Source of the DNA: Astrothelium macrocarpum
Lineage: Eukaryota; Ascomycota; Dothideomycetes; Trypetheliales; Trypetheliaceae
DNA length: 41,664 bases
NCBI GenBank assembly: GCA_021030915.1
Contig: JAGEMR010000194.1
Coordinates: forward strand, 1-41,664
Direction of reading: 5' to 3'
In this document: one piece after another, positions 1 through 12,440 of the stretch
How the letters are laid out: each line of letters starts with the position of its first letter
Numbering within the stretch: position 1 is the stretch's first letter
The notes under the pieces: generated by a model
What the model saw: only the letters and a program-made list of their open reading frames with translations
Database searches by the model: none
What the model was told of the DNA's origin: nothing
Translations under genes and position numbers: made by a program

Positions 1-79
<79 letters not shown>

Positions 80-460
80 ACACACATACACTCTCTCTTT
101 TCACACACATATATTCTCTCTTTTCACACACATTCTCTCTCTTTCCTCTCTCTTTCTTTTCTCTTTCTTTTTTTACACACACTCTCTCCTTTTCTACTCT
201 CTCTTTTTTCGCTCTCTCTCTCTCTTTTCACTCTCTCTTTTCACTCTCTCTTTCCACTCTCTCTTTTCATTCTCTCTTTTCATTCTCTCTTTTCATTCTC
301 TCTTTTTCTTTCCATTCTCTATCTTTTCGTTTTTTTTCTTTTCGCTTTCTTTTTTTTCATACACTCTCTTTTTGCTTTTTCTCTTTTCGCTCTCTCTCTT
401 TTCACTCTCATTTTTTTTATCCCCCTCTTCCTTCTTTTTTTTTTTTTTCTTTTTCAAATA
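1..460. repeat. (CT)n microsatellite grading into a pyrimidine-rich 13-bp minisatellite
   Basis: The first ~76 bases are a pure CT dinucleotide run. From there to about 460 the plus strand stays almost wholly pyrimidine, with runs of an ACTCTCTCTTTTC / ATTCTCTCTTTTC unit of 13 bp repeated in tandem around 215-310, then T-rich degenerate copies. No gene is seen. The near-complete strand asymmetry is of the kind that can form triplex DNA. The tract probably continues beyond the window's left edge. Confidence 0.95.
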
Positions 461-523
461 AATCAATGTTTACAATATTTTGCATTTATGTTGACAGTCT
501 CCCAAACCTTTTGAGTTACGAAT

Positions 524-745
524 CGCATTCTTACATTTGACCAAGTGCCTTATTGCAAACTCTGCCAGCAGCCTGAGCCTGACTTTTCATGCTTGATTGT
601 TTCGCGTTTCTGAGAGCAATAATGGCATTCTTTTCTAATGCTTTCGGAACATATGAGGCCTCCCACTTTGGGTTCAGCATTGGATGGTCATCAACTGCAA
701 GGACAAATATTTTCGCAGATCTATTGTGCTAAAATATGTTAAAGA
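524..745 (-). pseudogene. Possible 3' terminal exon of a gene cut off by the AT-rich block
   Basis: Reading the minus strand, an open frame of about 65 codons ends in TAA at about 532. It has ordinary composition (contains DDHPMLNPKWEASYVPKALE) in an otherwise AT-rich neighbourhood. A TTTTAG just upstream (near 731) could be a splice acceptor. No start codon or further exon can be found because sequence above about 790 is AT-degraded. I do not recognise the family. It may be the surviving 3' end of a gene truncated by element insertion, or a chance open frame. Confidence 0.3.
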
Positions 746-790
746 TTCTTCTGATGTTTATATAACGTATTGGATCAGCGAAGCGGCCGC

Positions 791-1747
791 TTTTTTTTGG
801 CACTACTATTTTATGAATTATCATAACATACAATAATAATGCAAAATATTATTGATTTGATAAAAAAGTAGAATTAATTTTGTATTTTAAATTTACAAAT
901 CTGAATAATTTAAAAATTTATGATTTATTATAATAATATTTAATTTCAAATATCAAAAATTTTTTAATTAATTATGTGAAATTTTTTTCTGATTTATCAT
1001 TTAATTTAATTATTTAAAATTTATAATAAATGAAAAAGAGATTATTATTTGATATATTTTAATTTAAATTCAAAAGAATTTATATTCTGATTATATAAAA
1101 TATCAGATATAACGAATAAAATATTAAATATATATAATAAAAAATTAATAAATAAAAAATGAATTAAAAAATTTATAATATATTCTAATAAATTAAAAAT
1201 GATTTTTAATCGAATAAAAAATTGATAAAAAATATTATAAAAAAATTCAAAAATTATAAATATATGATTTAAATTAATCAAAAAAATAAAAATTAAATAT
1301 AAAATATTTGATAATAATATTCATAATTTTAATAAAATTAATTTTTAAATAAATATTATTAAATTACGTTAATAAAAATTATTATTGATATTAAAAAATA
1401 TATTTGATTTTAATTTATTTAATTAAATGATCGTGAATGAATTATTATAATTCAGAATATTTATATTATTAAAAATATAATTTTATCATTTATTATTTAT
1501 AAAAAATATATTCATATTTTTATTTGATATAAAAAAATAAATATATTTTTTATTTAAAAATTTTTAATTTTTAAAAATAATTAAATTAATAATATATTTA
1601 ATTTAAAATAATTAAAACATTTTAATATATATATAAAAATACGTCAAATTAAAAAATATTGATTATTTATTTTAAATGATTATGAAAATCATTTTAATCA
1701 GAATTTTAAAATTTTTTATTTTAAAAATAAAATTTTCATATTTTATA
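791..1747. other. AT-rich relic sequence, no gene
   Basis: Composition changes abruptly just after a GCGGCCGC at 783-790 to very high A+T. Stop codons occur in every frame, and the small open frame at 1045-1281 codes only for I/N/F/L/K/Y-rich low-complexity peptide. This is typical of a RIP-degraded repeat. No terminal inverted repeat was found at the left boundary. With the similar AT-rich spacers at 3582-3767, 5628-5810 and 9565-9890 it may be one older element split by later insertions. Confidence 0.6.
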
Positions 1748-1749
1748 TA

Positions 1750-3579
1750 GAGTCTTGACCCTAGCTTTGCGACAACCCTAGCTTTGCGACGGCGCGTCGC
1801 ATATTTTTCACTTATAATACGCGTTTTTTTCATAATATCAAAGAAATCAGTTCAATAATTCTCAGATCGTGAAATTCAGATTCAGAAGGTTTTATTTATA
1901 TTTAAAAATCAAAAGATTTTATTTATTCGAATTATTATTCATCGATTCAAAATATCGTATAATATATTAAAACGCAGATATTATAAAGATAATACACAAA
2001 TTATAAATCACGAAATATAATAGAATTTGATCAATATAAAAAAATCAATTTTTATATAATGAATTAAATAATATATAATAATTGGAATTTCTATCATTAT
2101 TTCAATATTAAAAGATTTTATTTATCAGATACGTATCATATATATATTATACACGTTTTATCGGATAATTATAATCATAGAATATTCTTTTATCAATAAT
2201 AAATGAATTTATTAATTTAAAAAATGATATTCAGAAATAATCTCAATATTCGTCTATTAATTAGAATATTCACGATATAAAAGCGCAATTTATGAAAGAA
2301 TGAGATATTGATTTGATATAATCATTATATAAATTGAAAAATATAAATATCATAATTCAAATATATATAATATAAATAAATCAAAATTTGATATTGACGA
2401 AAAATAAATAATTAAAATATTAATTCATTTTGATAATATCAAAAAAGAAAAGATTATTCTGAATAAATAAAAATAGATAATTGATATTAAATATATCAAT
2501 ATTATTGATAAATTGTTATTTTTTTTTTTAATATTCAAAAATGAATATATCAATTTATATTGGATTTTAGAATAAATATTTTATAATTAATTTTTAATAA
2601 TCAATCAGAATAAATGAATATCAAATGATATTGGATTTTAATAATTAATAAAAATATTTAATTTATTTATTTATAAAAAAATTATAAATTATTAACGATT
2701 ATTTATTATTAATGGATACGATAATTATATAACGACTGATTTTATTATTCATTATATAAAAAATAAAATTAATCTAATAATAATATCTTTTTATTATTTT
2801 TATTTTTTATAATCTTTTGATATTGGAATTTTTGTAATATATAAATTGCGTTATATTTATATAATATATACGATAAACCGGTTTAATTCATAACGAATTT
2901 TTCAGAATAAATGAATTTATTTATTAATAAAAATACATTCAAAAATAATGATAAAAAATAGATTTATTTTCTTTAATATCTATATAAATATTGAAAGATC
3001 TTTCTCATAAAATTATATTGATTATTTTAAAATCATATATATCATTTGATTTAAATAATTTAAATTTATTTTTATTTTATAATTTTTTTTTTTAAAATTA
3101 TTGAATTAATTAGATTAAATACAAAATTCGCGTAAATATTATATATATATAATAAAATCGTTTCACTGATAAAATAATATATAAAACGGATAATAAAAAT
3201 TAATAAAAATATAATCATAATTATTATTTTATAATCTCAATAAATTATAAATTAATCTAAATTTTTATAAAAATGAAAAAGAACGAAAATAGGAAAAAAA
3301 ATAGAATTAGATAATATTTTGATCTATAATATTAAAAATATTTTATAAATAATTCATGATTCAAAAACGAATATTATATTACGAAAGAAAAAAAAATAAT
3401 TATAATAAATTGAATCAGATAAAGATTCAGATTGAATAAAAGATTTAGTATTTGAGATTTTGTCTAATGATTCTGAAGAAATGCAGCCTTCGCGTAAATG
3501 TTATACACGCATTACGCAGATGAAGGTTTGATTTGATTGTCGCAAAACTAGGGTTGTCGTAAAGCTAGGGTCAAGACTC
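1750..3579. mobile_element. Element A: TA-flanked TIR DNA transposon, RIP-degraded (1,830 bp)
   Basis: The left end begins GAGTCTTGACCC and the right end is its inverted copy ...GGGTCAAGACTC, with TA on both sides (1748-1749 and 3580-3581). The inverted repeats extend for about 41 bp with only C/T or G/A type differences. Within each, a 15-bp motif CCCTAGCTTTGCGAC occurs twice at 17-bp spacing (1759 and 1776). The interior is extremely AT-rich and has no usable frame. Length, TA duplication and terminal structure match Tc1/mariner-pogo (Fot1-type) elements; no transposase is readable here, so the assignment rests on structure and on element C2. Confidence 0.88.
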
Positions 3580-3581
3580 TA

Positions 3582-3767
3582 TCATTTTATTTTTTATATA
3601 TTTTTAAAATTAAAATATTTTTAAAATATATGGAATTTGATATATTGATATATTTTTTATATTAATAAAAAAGATTTTTTCTCAATTTCTAAAAATATAT
3701 TTTTTAATATATTTATGAAAAAAAATTATCAAAAAATTTTTAAAATATTAAAATTAATTTTAATTAA
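3582..3767. other. AT-rich spacer between elements A and B
   Basis: 186 bp of very AT-rich sequence without genes or inverted repeats, possibly part of the older element in which A, B and C inserted. Confidence 0.5.
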
Positions 3768-3769
3768 TA

Positions 3770-5625
3770 GAGTCAACCCCCACCGCTTGGCGCAAACCAT
3801 TGTTTGGCGCATGTATCGCATGCGTCCGAAATGCGTTCAATCTACAGTACATTTCCACTTCTCTAAATCTAAATCTGAATTATCTGATGAATCATTAAAT
3901 ATATAAATTTCTTCTTCTAATTCTTTTTTTTTAATTCAGTTTTATATAGGCGTCTATGATAATATTTTATATACGATTTTATCTCTATTTTATATACGAT
4001 ATATAATATTTTTATAATTGAATAAATATTAAAATTTTCTAATTCAATTCTTTTATTTTTAATATTATATTTTTATTTATTAAAAAATTCTGATAAATCT
4101 GTTATTTATTTTGATATAAATATGATTATAATATTCTATAATTCATATAAATATATTATATATTCCGTATAATATTTTATTGATGATTTAATTATATTAT
4201 ATTTGTTTAAATTTTTTATAAATATTTTATTTAATTTATTAAATTTAATCATTTTTAGAAAAAAATTTTTAAATAATATAAAATTCAAATTAATTGAATT
4301 TATTAATTTAAACAAAATTTTTGAAATCAAATAAAATATAAATAAATTTTTAAAAATTCGTTTATAATAAAATGATAATATATTTATATTTTAAAAATCA
4401 TTTTGAATATTTTTTTTAATATAATTTTATTATATATTCAGATAAATAATTTGATTTATTTTATTTTAATTATAAATTATATTATATATTAAATTATAAA
4501 AATATAATTATTTTATTTATATAAAATCATTTAAATATAAAAAATATATCTATATCAAATAATTAAAATATATATAAATAATAAAATGATAATATTATAA
4601 AATCAATTTTTTTATTTATATGATATTTGATAAAAAAAATTTATATATAATTATTATGATTATTTATAATAAATAAATATCGGCGATTCATATATCATTC
4701 ATATATTTAAAATTCAAAAATTTCCGTTAATTATTATAATTTTAAATCATTTAATATTTAATTATTTTTATTGATTATAAAATGATATTCTAATAATATT
4801 TTTTTAAAAAATTAATATATATTTATATATTTGTCTTTCAAAATTATTAAAAATATAAATATTTTATTTATCATATTAATATATTCAATTATGAATATCC
4901 ATTTTTATTTTTCTATTATAATTTTTTATTTTTTTTTCGTATTAAAATGGATTAATATTTTAAATAATTATTTTTTATCAATATCAAATTTAGATTCATT
5001 TATATTATAAATATTATAAAATTTATATTTATATTCTTTTTATTACGTTTCAAATATATCAAATTAATGATTTATCATTTTATAATTTATTTTTTATATA
5101 TAAATAGATTTTAAATGATATATATATATATATTGACAATTTCAGAATATCATTTAATAAAATAATTAATCTAATTATGATCGATTGATTCAAATATAAT
5201 ATAAATAATTTATTTATATAATATATATTTAATATATTTAAAATATATTAATTGAATAAATTTAAATAATAATAAATATATGATTGATATTTTTAAAATA
5301 ATAATCTATTTAATTAAATATATCAGAATTGATTCTTCAGAATTTATGAAAAATTATTATCGTTATTGGCTTTTGATATATGAAATATTTTCGTTAAATT
5401 TATATTTTAAAATCGATTCAATAATTTCAAATTATCATATAATTTTACGAATTAATAAAAATGAATTTTTAAAATATATAATAATAATAATTTATATTTA
5501 ATTTTCATATTTTATATTTTTTGAAGAATTTTTAATAATCATGATTAATTAATATTCGTCGCAAACGGAGCGCATATAATGCGTGCGCCAAACGATGGTT
5601 TGCGCCAAGCGGTGGGGGTTGACTC
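3770..5625. mobile_element. Element B: TA-flanked TIR DNA transposon, RIP-degraded (1,856 bp)
   Basis: Ends are GAGTCAACCCCCACCGC... and its inverted copy ...GCGGTGGGGGTTGACTC, flanked by TA (3768-3769, 5626-5627). The octamer TTGGCGCA occurs twice at the left at 3787 and 3804, 17 bp apart, and the right end mirrors it with TGCGCCAA. The interior is AT-degraded, and open frames at 4136-4330 and 5280-5501 are low-complexity noise. A stretch of about 40 bp at about 3858-3900 is nearly identical to the inverted strand of element C at about 9417-9460, so B and C are related families. Structure fits Fot1/pogo. Confidence 0.88.
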
Positions 5626-5627
5626 TA

Positions 5628-5810
5628 TAATAAAATATTATTTTTTAATTTTATTAAAATTCAATTTATTTATAAATTACAATAATAATAAAAAAAAATT
5701 CAAAAAATATAATAATAAATTAATAAATAAATTAAAATTAAATATAAAATAAAATATAATTATAATTAATAAAAAATTTAATAATAATAAAAAAAAACGA
5801 ATTATTTAAA
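5628..5810. other. AT-rich spacer between elements B and C
   Basis: 183 bp, AT-rich, no gene or inverted repeat seen. Similar in size and composition to the A/B spacer. Confidence 0.5.
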
Positions 5811-7290
5811 TAGGGTCTACTACGGTGTTATGAATCACATCACCGCGTGGTTCACGTTATACATATATTCCGTATACGATTAGTATATAATTCGCATATA
5901 TTCAATCATAATAATTCAAAATTTTTTAAAAAATATAAAAATTGAAAAATAAATATAAATTATTCGTGATATATTTTTTAAAAATTCATTTTTATTAATT
6001 TATAAAATTATATATGATTTCGAAATTTCATATTTTATATTAAAACGCAGATTAAACGACGATTTATTATCAATAATTATTAAAAAATTATAATAATTTT
6101 TAATAAATATTGAAAAATCAATTTTAATTCATTAAATTAAATAATATATTATCGCAGAAATTCCAATTATATATTTATTATTAATTAAATTTATTGAATT
6201 TTTATAAAAAAAATACGTTCATTATACGTCCCATTTATATTTTATATAAATTTATTTTAAATCTATTAACGTCAATTAGATCGAATATTTTATTAAATGA
6301 TATTCTTAAATTTATAATATATATATTAATTAATTAAAATCTATTCATATAAATAGAATAATTATAAAAATAATGAATCATTAATTTAATATATTTAAAA
6401 CATAATAAAAAGAATATAAATATAATATTTTAGATATTTATAATATAAACGAATCAGAATTCGATATTAATAAAAAATAATCATTTAAAATATTGATTTA
6501 TTTTGATATAAAAAAATAATAAAAAATTATAATAGATAAATAAAAATAGATTATAATAATTAAATATATTAATATAATAAATGAAATATTTATATTTTTT
6601 TTGATTTTTAAAGATATATAATTGAATTCATATTAATTATTCGTAAAAATATTATTAGAATATCATTTCACAATTAATAAAAATGATTGAATGTTAAATG
6701 AATTGATATTATATTAATTGATTGAAATTTTTGATTCTTTAATACGCGAATGATATACGAATTATCGGCATTTTTTTATTATAAATGGCCATGATAATTA
6801 TATTCAGATCAAATTCATCGCCTATTATATAAAAAATAAAATCAATTTTATAATTATATCATTATATTATTCGTATATATTTCAATTATTTAATATAGAT
6901 ATATTTTTTATATTCAAATAATTCTATATAAATGAAATAATTATATTTTATAAATTCAATATATAATAAACGTCTAAAATAGAATGAATTGAAATATTTA
7001 TTTGAACGTGTAATATGATTATATCAAAAAAAAATATTTATATTAATTTTCAAAATATAAATATAATATCTTTAAATCGTAAATGAATTTTGAATAAATT
7101 ATTTCAGATATAATCATCATTATATATAAAAATTTTCATATCATTTAATTCAAATAATTTGAATCATTTATTATTAAAAAATTCTCTTTTAAAAATTATT
7201 GAATTTAATAAATCAAATAAAAAATTCATAAAAATTTTAAATAAAAATAATATAATTAATTCATCAATGAAATATTATATTAAATATATA

Positions 7291-9163
7291 ACGTGGTTCA
7301 TCAGTTAGCCGCGCATATCAGTTGCCCGCGCATTTCTCCGCATGTCTACCCCATCAATATTGAATCTCAAAAACATAACAAAAAAATTCATTTAAAATTC
7401 ATCTAATATAGATTCTTCAGAAGTTTTTATATTTTTATTACAGATTCGCGTATTATAATCTGTTTCATTGTAAATGTTATATCGTTATAAAATTGTTGTA
7501 ATTCTTTTTGAAGAACCACCATTTTCCGCTTCATCAGTCATAGATTATTTCCTCTTCTTCTTTTCTGTCAAAAGAATTTTGGATTCTTCAATAGATAATA
7601 TTCCTTCATGTTGTATATATGATTTTTTAATCTTCCGACGCTTTATAAATACCATATTTGCATTTTGAAGAATACGTATTTGATCATTTAAAAGAATAAT
7701 AAAATATGCCATTATTTGTATATCTTTCGTTATTTGATTTATAATATTTAAAATTGATATTGGAGAATTATTTTGATAGGCAGAAATCTGATTTTTAATA
7801 AAATTGGATTATGAAATGATTTGTTATGAATTAGAGGGGGTTTATGATTCTTATTTGTGGGCGGTGGATGGACGGCTTTCTGATGATATAAACGTTCTAA
7901 GACGAATATCCAATTTTGAAATTATAAAATTTGAATTCCAAAATATAATTCTAATAACGCTGAATTTAAATCTGATATTTTTATTCGTGAATATTTTATT
8001 ATGAACGATAAAAAAAGCGATAAAAAATTCAGATTTAATAATATGAATGATAATATTTTTAATAAAAATATTGATTTGATCATTATATACGTGTTTTAAA
8101 GGCGAATATAATATAATATTTAATAATTGAAATAAATATGATGAATTCGAAAATATATTAATGATGATAATTTTATTTTATTTATAAAAATTGTTGAATT
8201 CGGCTGATAAATGATTTTTATAATCATCAATAATCAAAATCTGATATATATCTTTTATACGATTTTTAATATATTTATTAAAATATTAAATCCATTTTAA
8301 ATCAGTCTTATTATTGATTCATTCATTAAAAATAGATTTGATTATTCAGTTATTTGAAAAATTGGATTCTGTAATCCAATTTATAAAATAATAGACGTTT
8401 TAAATGATTATAAAAGAAGGGATATATTAGTCTTCTATATTAATATATTCAATGATTATAATCCATTTTTAATTATTAGATTGAATAGATTTGATTTTAT
8501 TATATTTTTCAGTGTATATAATAATTATTGACGCGATAATCATATTTATCATAAAATTAATCTCATCAAAATTATAAAAATCTGTTTTTTGAATTCCATA
8601 TTCAATTATTATATGATTTAATCATGTGAATTATTCGAAAATAAATTTTGGATTTTTACAGAATATTCTTTAATGATCATAAAAATGACTGAATCGGGTT
8701 TTTAAGATAGATTGTGAATCTATAAACCGTTTCGCCCATTATTTGCCAATATGGTCGCCATTTCGTGTCTTTAATAAGAAATTGGCCATATCTTCAATAT
8801 CAGAAAGATGCACTGAAAATCTTTTGATATCTTGACTGATAATATACTGAATAAACGTTTCTTTTTCAATTTGAATTAATTTATGAAATTAGAATCGAAT
8901 TATCACACGTTAAGGTCGGTTGTTCATTCGATCGCGTAATATGCTTTCTGGAATGTTGTAAATCTTTGTAACTGCACGTCTATTCAATTTTTGACCAGAA
9001 GATTTGGTAGTCTGAATTGCATTGATAATAAGAATAATATTCTTTTCTTTGGAAAGAATTGGCATTGTGGTTAGAAAGTTATGACGCGATAAAAGTTTAA
9101 ATGGTTTTTGTTTCCGAAAAATGCGCGGGCAACTGATATGCGCGGCTAACTGATGAACCACGT
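7291..9163. mobile_element. Element C2: Fot1/pogo-type transposon nested in element C (1,873 bp)
   Basis: Ends ACGTGGTTCATCAG and ...CTGATGAACCACGT are inverted copies flanked by TA (7289-7290, 9164-9165). The unit ATCAGTTAGCCGCGCAT is followed immediately by ATCAGTTGCCCGCGCAT, a direct 17-bp duplication, mirrored at the right end. It is less degraded than its host and keeps the N-terminus of a transposase on the minus strand (8910-9065). Higher GC and readable protein imply it inserted after C or suffered less RIP. The partial element at 40762 is a second copy of this family. Confidence 0.93.
8910..9065 (-). pseudogene. Truncated Fot1/pogo-family transposase N-terminus (HTH_Psq/CENP-B-like)
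   Basis: From the ATG at 9065 the frame reads MPILSKEKNIILIINAIQ..., followed by RRAVTKIYNIPESILRDRM before a stop at 8910. This matches the pattern of pipsqueak/CENP-B-type helix-turn-helix domains in Fot1/pogo transposases: an Ile/Ala-rich helix, then AA..Y.VP.STLR.R. The open frame extends upstream to 9161, but those codons lie inside the terminal inverted repeat, so the internal ATG is preferred. A full transposase would need roughly 500 residues. Downstream, toward 7480, only stop-ridden AT-rich sequence follows, with a faint basic C-terminal-like stretch on the minus strand near 7510-7590. Inactive relic; the family call is by motif recognition only. Confidence 0.75.
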
Positions 9164-9564
9164 TAATATATTTTTACGAATTTCAAAATATAATAATCAT
9201 TATTATAATTAAATAATTAATAAATTAATCAGAATTTTTTAATAAATAAAAATATAATATTAAAAATAAAAAAATTAAATTAAAAAATATTAATATTTAT
9301 ATAATTACGAATATATTATAAATTATATATATATTAAAAAAAAAATCTTATATAAAATATCATCATAAATAATCAATAAAAATTATATCAAAAAAAAAAA
9401 ATCGAAAAGATAAATTATATATTTAATGATTCTTTAGATAATTCAGATTTAGATTTGGAAATATGAATATGAAATATATGAAATTCATATACTGATCGTA
9501 TACGGAGCGTATATACAGCGTGAGTCACGCGATGGTGTGATTCATAACACCGTGGTAGACCCTA

Positions 9565-9953
9565 TAATAAAAATAAAAAATTATTAAATAATGAATAATG
9601 AATAAATAATTCAAAATAAAAATTCATCAGAATAAATAAAAATAATAAAATAATAAAATATATTAAATCAGATTCAAAAAATTATGAAAATGATAAAAAA
9701 TCATATAAATAAAAATGAAATTTTTTTTTTAAATAAAATCGTTCATGATATATAATACATATTTTATAATATTATTTAAATTAAAATTTTTATATCAAAT
9801 AAAACGTATTAATTAATTTTATAAAATCAATTTCATTCGATCTAATTATTTATTATTATTATTGAGATAATCTAATTCGAACGTATGGTGATGAGAATTG
9901 ATTTGGTGGGCCCCCCGCGGGATCGGGCGCGCCTAGGTGGAGACTCCTATGTA
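9565..9953. other. AT-rich spacer ending in a short GC-rich segment
   Basis: 9565-9890 is AT-rich and gene-free. At about 9908-9950 the sequence becomes strongly GC-rich (GGGCCCCCCGCGG, GGCGCGCC at 9926-9933), immediately before element D. The GC-rich part is probably the unmutated edge of the host chromosome or of another repeat. No inverted partner was found. Confidence 0.5.
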
Positions 9954-12112
9954 GCCGTTTTCACGTGATCGTGCACCAAACTAGATCGTGCACCACCATC
10001 GCATATAGAATTCTATTTTTTTTTAAAATTTAATTATTTCATTAATATGATTTTAATTAAATTCGTAATTAAAGATTTGAAATCGTAAAAAATATTTATA
10101 ATTTGATAAATCATTTAAAAATATGATATTAATCATAATATATTATTATATTATTAAAAAGATAAAATTGAATTAAAAATTAATGAAATCGAAATTCGAA
10201 ATTTATTAAATAATAAATAATAAAAATTTTTTATTAAAAAAATAAATAAATTTATGATATATAATACATTTTTAATAATTATAATAATAAAATTATTTAT
10301 TTTTAATATTATTAATTTTTGATTTAATATAAATTAGATTAATCGTTAAATTAAAATTCATTAAAATAAATTAAAATTTTTATATTTCAAAAATTACGAT
10401 ATTAATTGAAATAAAATAAATAATTAAAAAGAATTATTTAAATATTTTAATATTATAATAATTTATTTATTTTTTTATAGAATTTTTAATTAATAATGAT
10501 AAATTTATTAAAAATTAAATGAATATAATATCAATTTATATAATTAATATAATATTAATAAATTTTTTTTTTTTAGAATTGTATTAAAAAAATAAAATAT
10601 ATTATATTTTTTTTTATATTATAATAAGATTATATTTAAAATATAATTCAGATAAATAATTATACGTAAATTTTAATTATTATAATTATTTATATAAATG
10701 ATATATATATTCTTTTAATTATCATTTATAAAAAAATCAAAATTTTTTTATAATTTGATTAATAAATTTTGAATTTAATAAATATAAAATTTTTTATAGA
10801 AATATTGAATCTGATTTTTTAAATAAAAATTTTACGTTTAATTAATTTATAAATATTTTTGATTAATATATATGATTGAAGATTAAATATGATAAATATT
10901 AAAAATTATTCTAAATAAATGATTATAATAATCATTTTAATTTTTATTTTTTTTTTTTGATATATAAAAAATAAAATTCTAATAATCATATTTTCATTTC
11001 ATTTGATATATAAATTTTAATTTTTAAATATATTTTTATTCAGATTTTTTATGATATATTATTTATAATAATTTGAATATTGAATTTATATAATAGAAAA
11101 TAATTTTAATAATTTATAAAAGAATTTTTTAAATTTTTTTGATTTATTTTTTAATTAATTTTTATTAAATATAATATTATGAATGATTGAATTTGAATAA
11201 ATTTGATATTTTTTATATTAGAAATGATATTTAAATAATTTAAATCAATGAATAAATTATTTAATAATGATTTAAAAATTTTAAAGATTTTATTAAAATT
11301 TATTTTTTTTCAATGAAAAAAAAATAATGTATTTAATACGCGAATAAAAAATTATATTAAATAGAAAATTATTCCGTAATTTTAAATGAATAATTATTGA
11401 AAAAAAGATATTTGAATATCGTCTGATTTTATTGAAGAAAAAATTAAAGATTCAATTAAAAAAAATATTTTAAAATAAATTTTTATTTAAATAAATACGT
11501 ATTAAAAAAGAATTTTAGATTTTATTCATTTTTTCATTTAAAATATAAAAAATTTTCGAATTTCAATAATAAAAAGAAATTAATATAAAATTAAAATAAT
11601 AATTAAATAAAAATTAATAATAGATTGGATTTTAAATAAAAAATGTAAATAATGAGAATTTTAAAAAAAAAAAAAATGAAAAAAAAAAAAAAACGATAAA
11701 AAAAATTTGAAAAAAAAAAAAACAAAAAAAAATTAAAAAAAGATCAGAAAAATCTAATAAAAAATTTGAAAAAAAAATAAAATCGGATTTAAATTAAATA
11801 ATCAAAAATCAAAAAATAAAAAAAAAATAATTTCAAAAATTGAAAATTATTATTAAAATTAAAATAATTATTAATAAAAAAAAATAATTGAAATTGTTAT
11901 AATATATTCAAATTATATAATCAAATTAATTAAATATTTTAAATAGAATAAATAATAATCAGATTTTTTTTATATAAATCTCAAAAATAATATATTTAAA
12001 TTTGAAATTGAAAATTTTTATATTGGTGGAATAATTAATTATTGAAATTATCGAGCCGATCGAAGGTTGGTGGTGCACGATCTAGTTTGGTGCACGATCA
12101 CGTGAAAACGGC
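9954..12112. mobile_element. Element D: TA-flanked TIR transposon, RIP-degraded (2,159 bp)
   Basis: Ends GCCGTTTTCACGTGATCG and ...CGATCACGTGAAAACGGC are exact inverted copies over at least 40 bp. They sit in a TG-TA ... TA-CA context consistent with TA duplication of a TGTACA target. GATCGTGCACCAAACTA is followed by GATCGTGCACCACC, again a 17-bp direct repeat, and mirrored at the right end. The interior is AT-rich. At about 11660-11830 the plus strand is almost pure A/G-derived homopurine (long A runs), as expected if RIP converted G to A in a lysine/arginine-rich coding end. The sharp right edge abuts the gene island. Confidence 0.88.
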
Positions 12113-12114
12113 TA

Positions 12115-12440
12115 CAGAAGCCCCCGTATCACCAATGTGTTAACGCTAATATCCAATGTCAGTTCATCTGTATTCCCTCAACCTCAATGAAATGTCTATC
12201 CTTTGAAATGACAATCACTTGCGTGCCATCCCGATGTTTGTCTATCAAGCTTACCCATTACTAAAGCGCCATCTACAATAAGATAAGGTCTATCTGAACG
12301 CCAATGCGATCGCACTCGTGCCAGCAATATGCTTCTTCATGTATTGAGCTTTGCCAATGTGGCTGTTTTATGCAAAAATCCCGCTGCTCGAGATCCGATT
12401 TCTAATATCAATCGCTTGCAAATGCCATCCAGTTATCTCA
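12115..12440. other. Gene-free junction between element D and the surface-protein gene
   Basis: Ordinary base composition, no open frame of note. It contains the 3' flank of the minus-strand surface-protein gene. No polyadenylation signal could be assigned with confidence. Confidence 0.5.

Larger units (their letters stand above)
5813..9562. mobile_element. Element C: TA-flanked TIR transposon interrupted by a nested element
   Basis: Left end GGGTCTACTACGGTG and right end ...CACCGTGGTAGACCC are inverted copies flanked by TA (5811-5812, 9563-9564). The motif TGAATCAC/TGGTTCAC occurs at 5831 and 5848 (17-bp spacing), and the right end shows TGAATCAC/TGACTCAC with the same spacing. The span is 3,750 bp. 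Removing the nested element C2 and one TA leaves 1,875 bp, the usual size in this block. Subterminal sequence resembles element B (for example CGGAGCG followed by an ATATA-like stretch). The interior is AT-degraded, with no coding frame. Confidence 0.85.

Noticed and set aside
7300..7340. Short direct repeats with regular spacing, superficially CRISPR-like
   Set aside because: Only two units per site, inside transposon inverted repeats of a eukaryotic genome; no array.
7474..8004. Plus-strand open frames in element C2 (64 and 66 codons)
   Set aside because: They lie opposite the degraded transposase strand, which reads minus; peptides are low-complexity.
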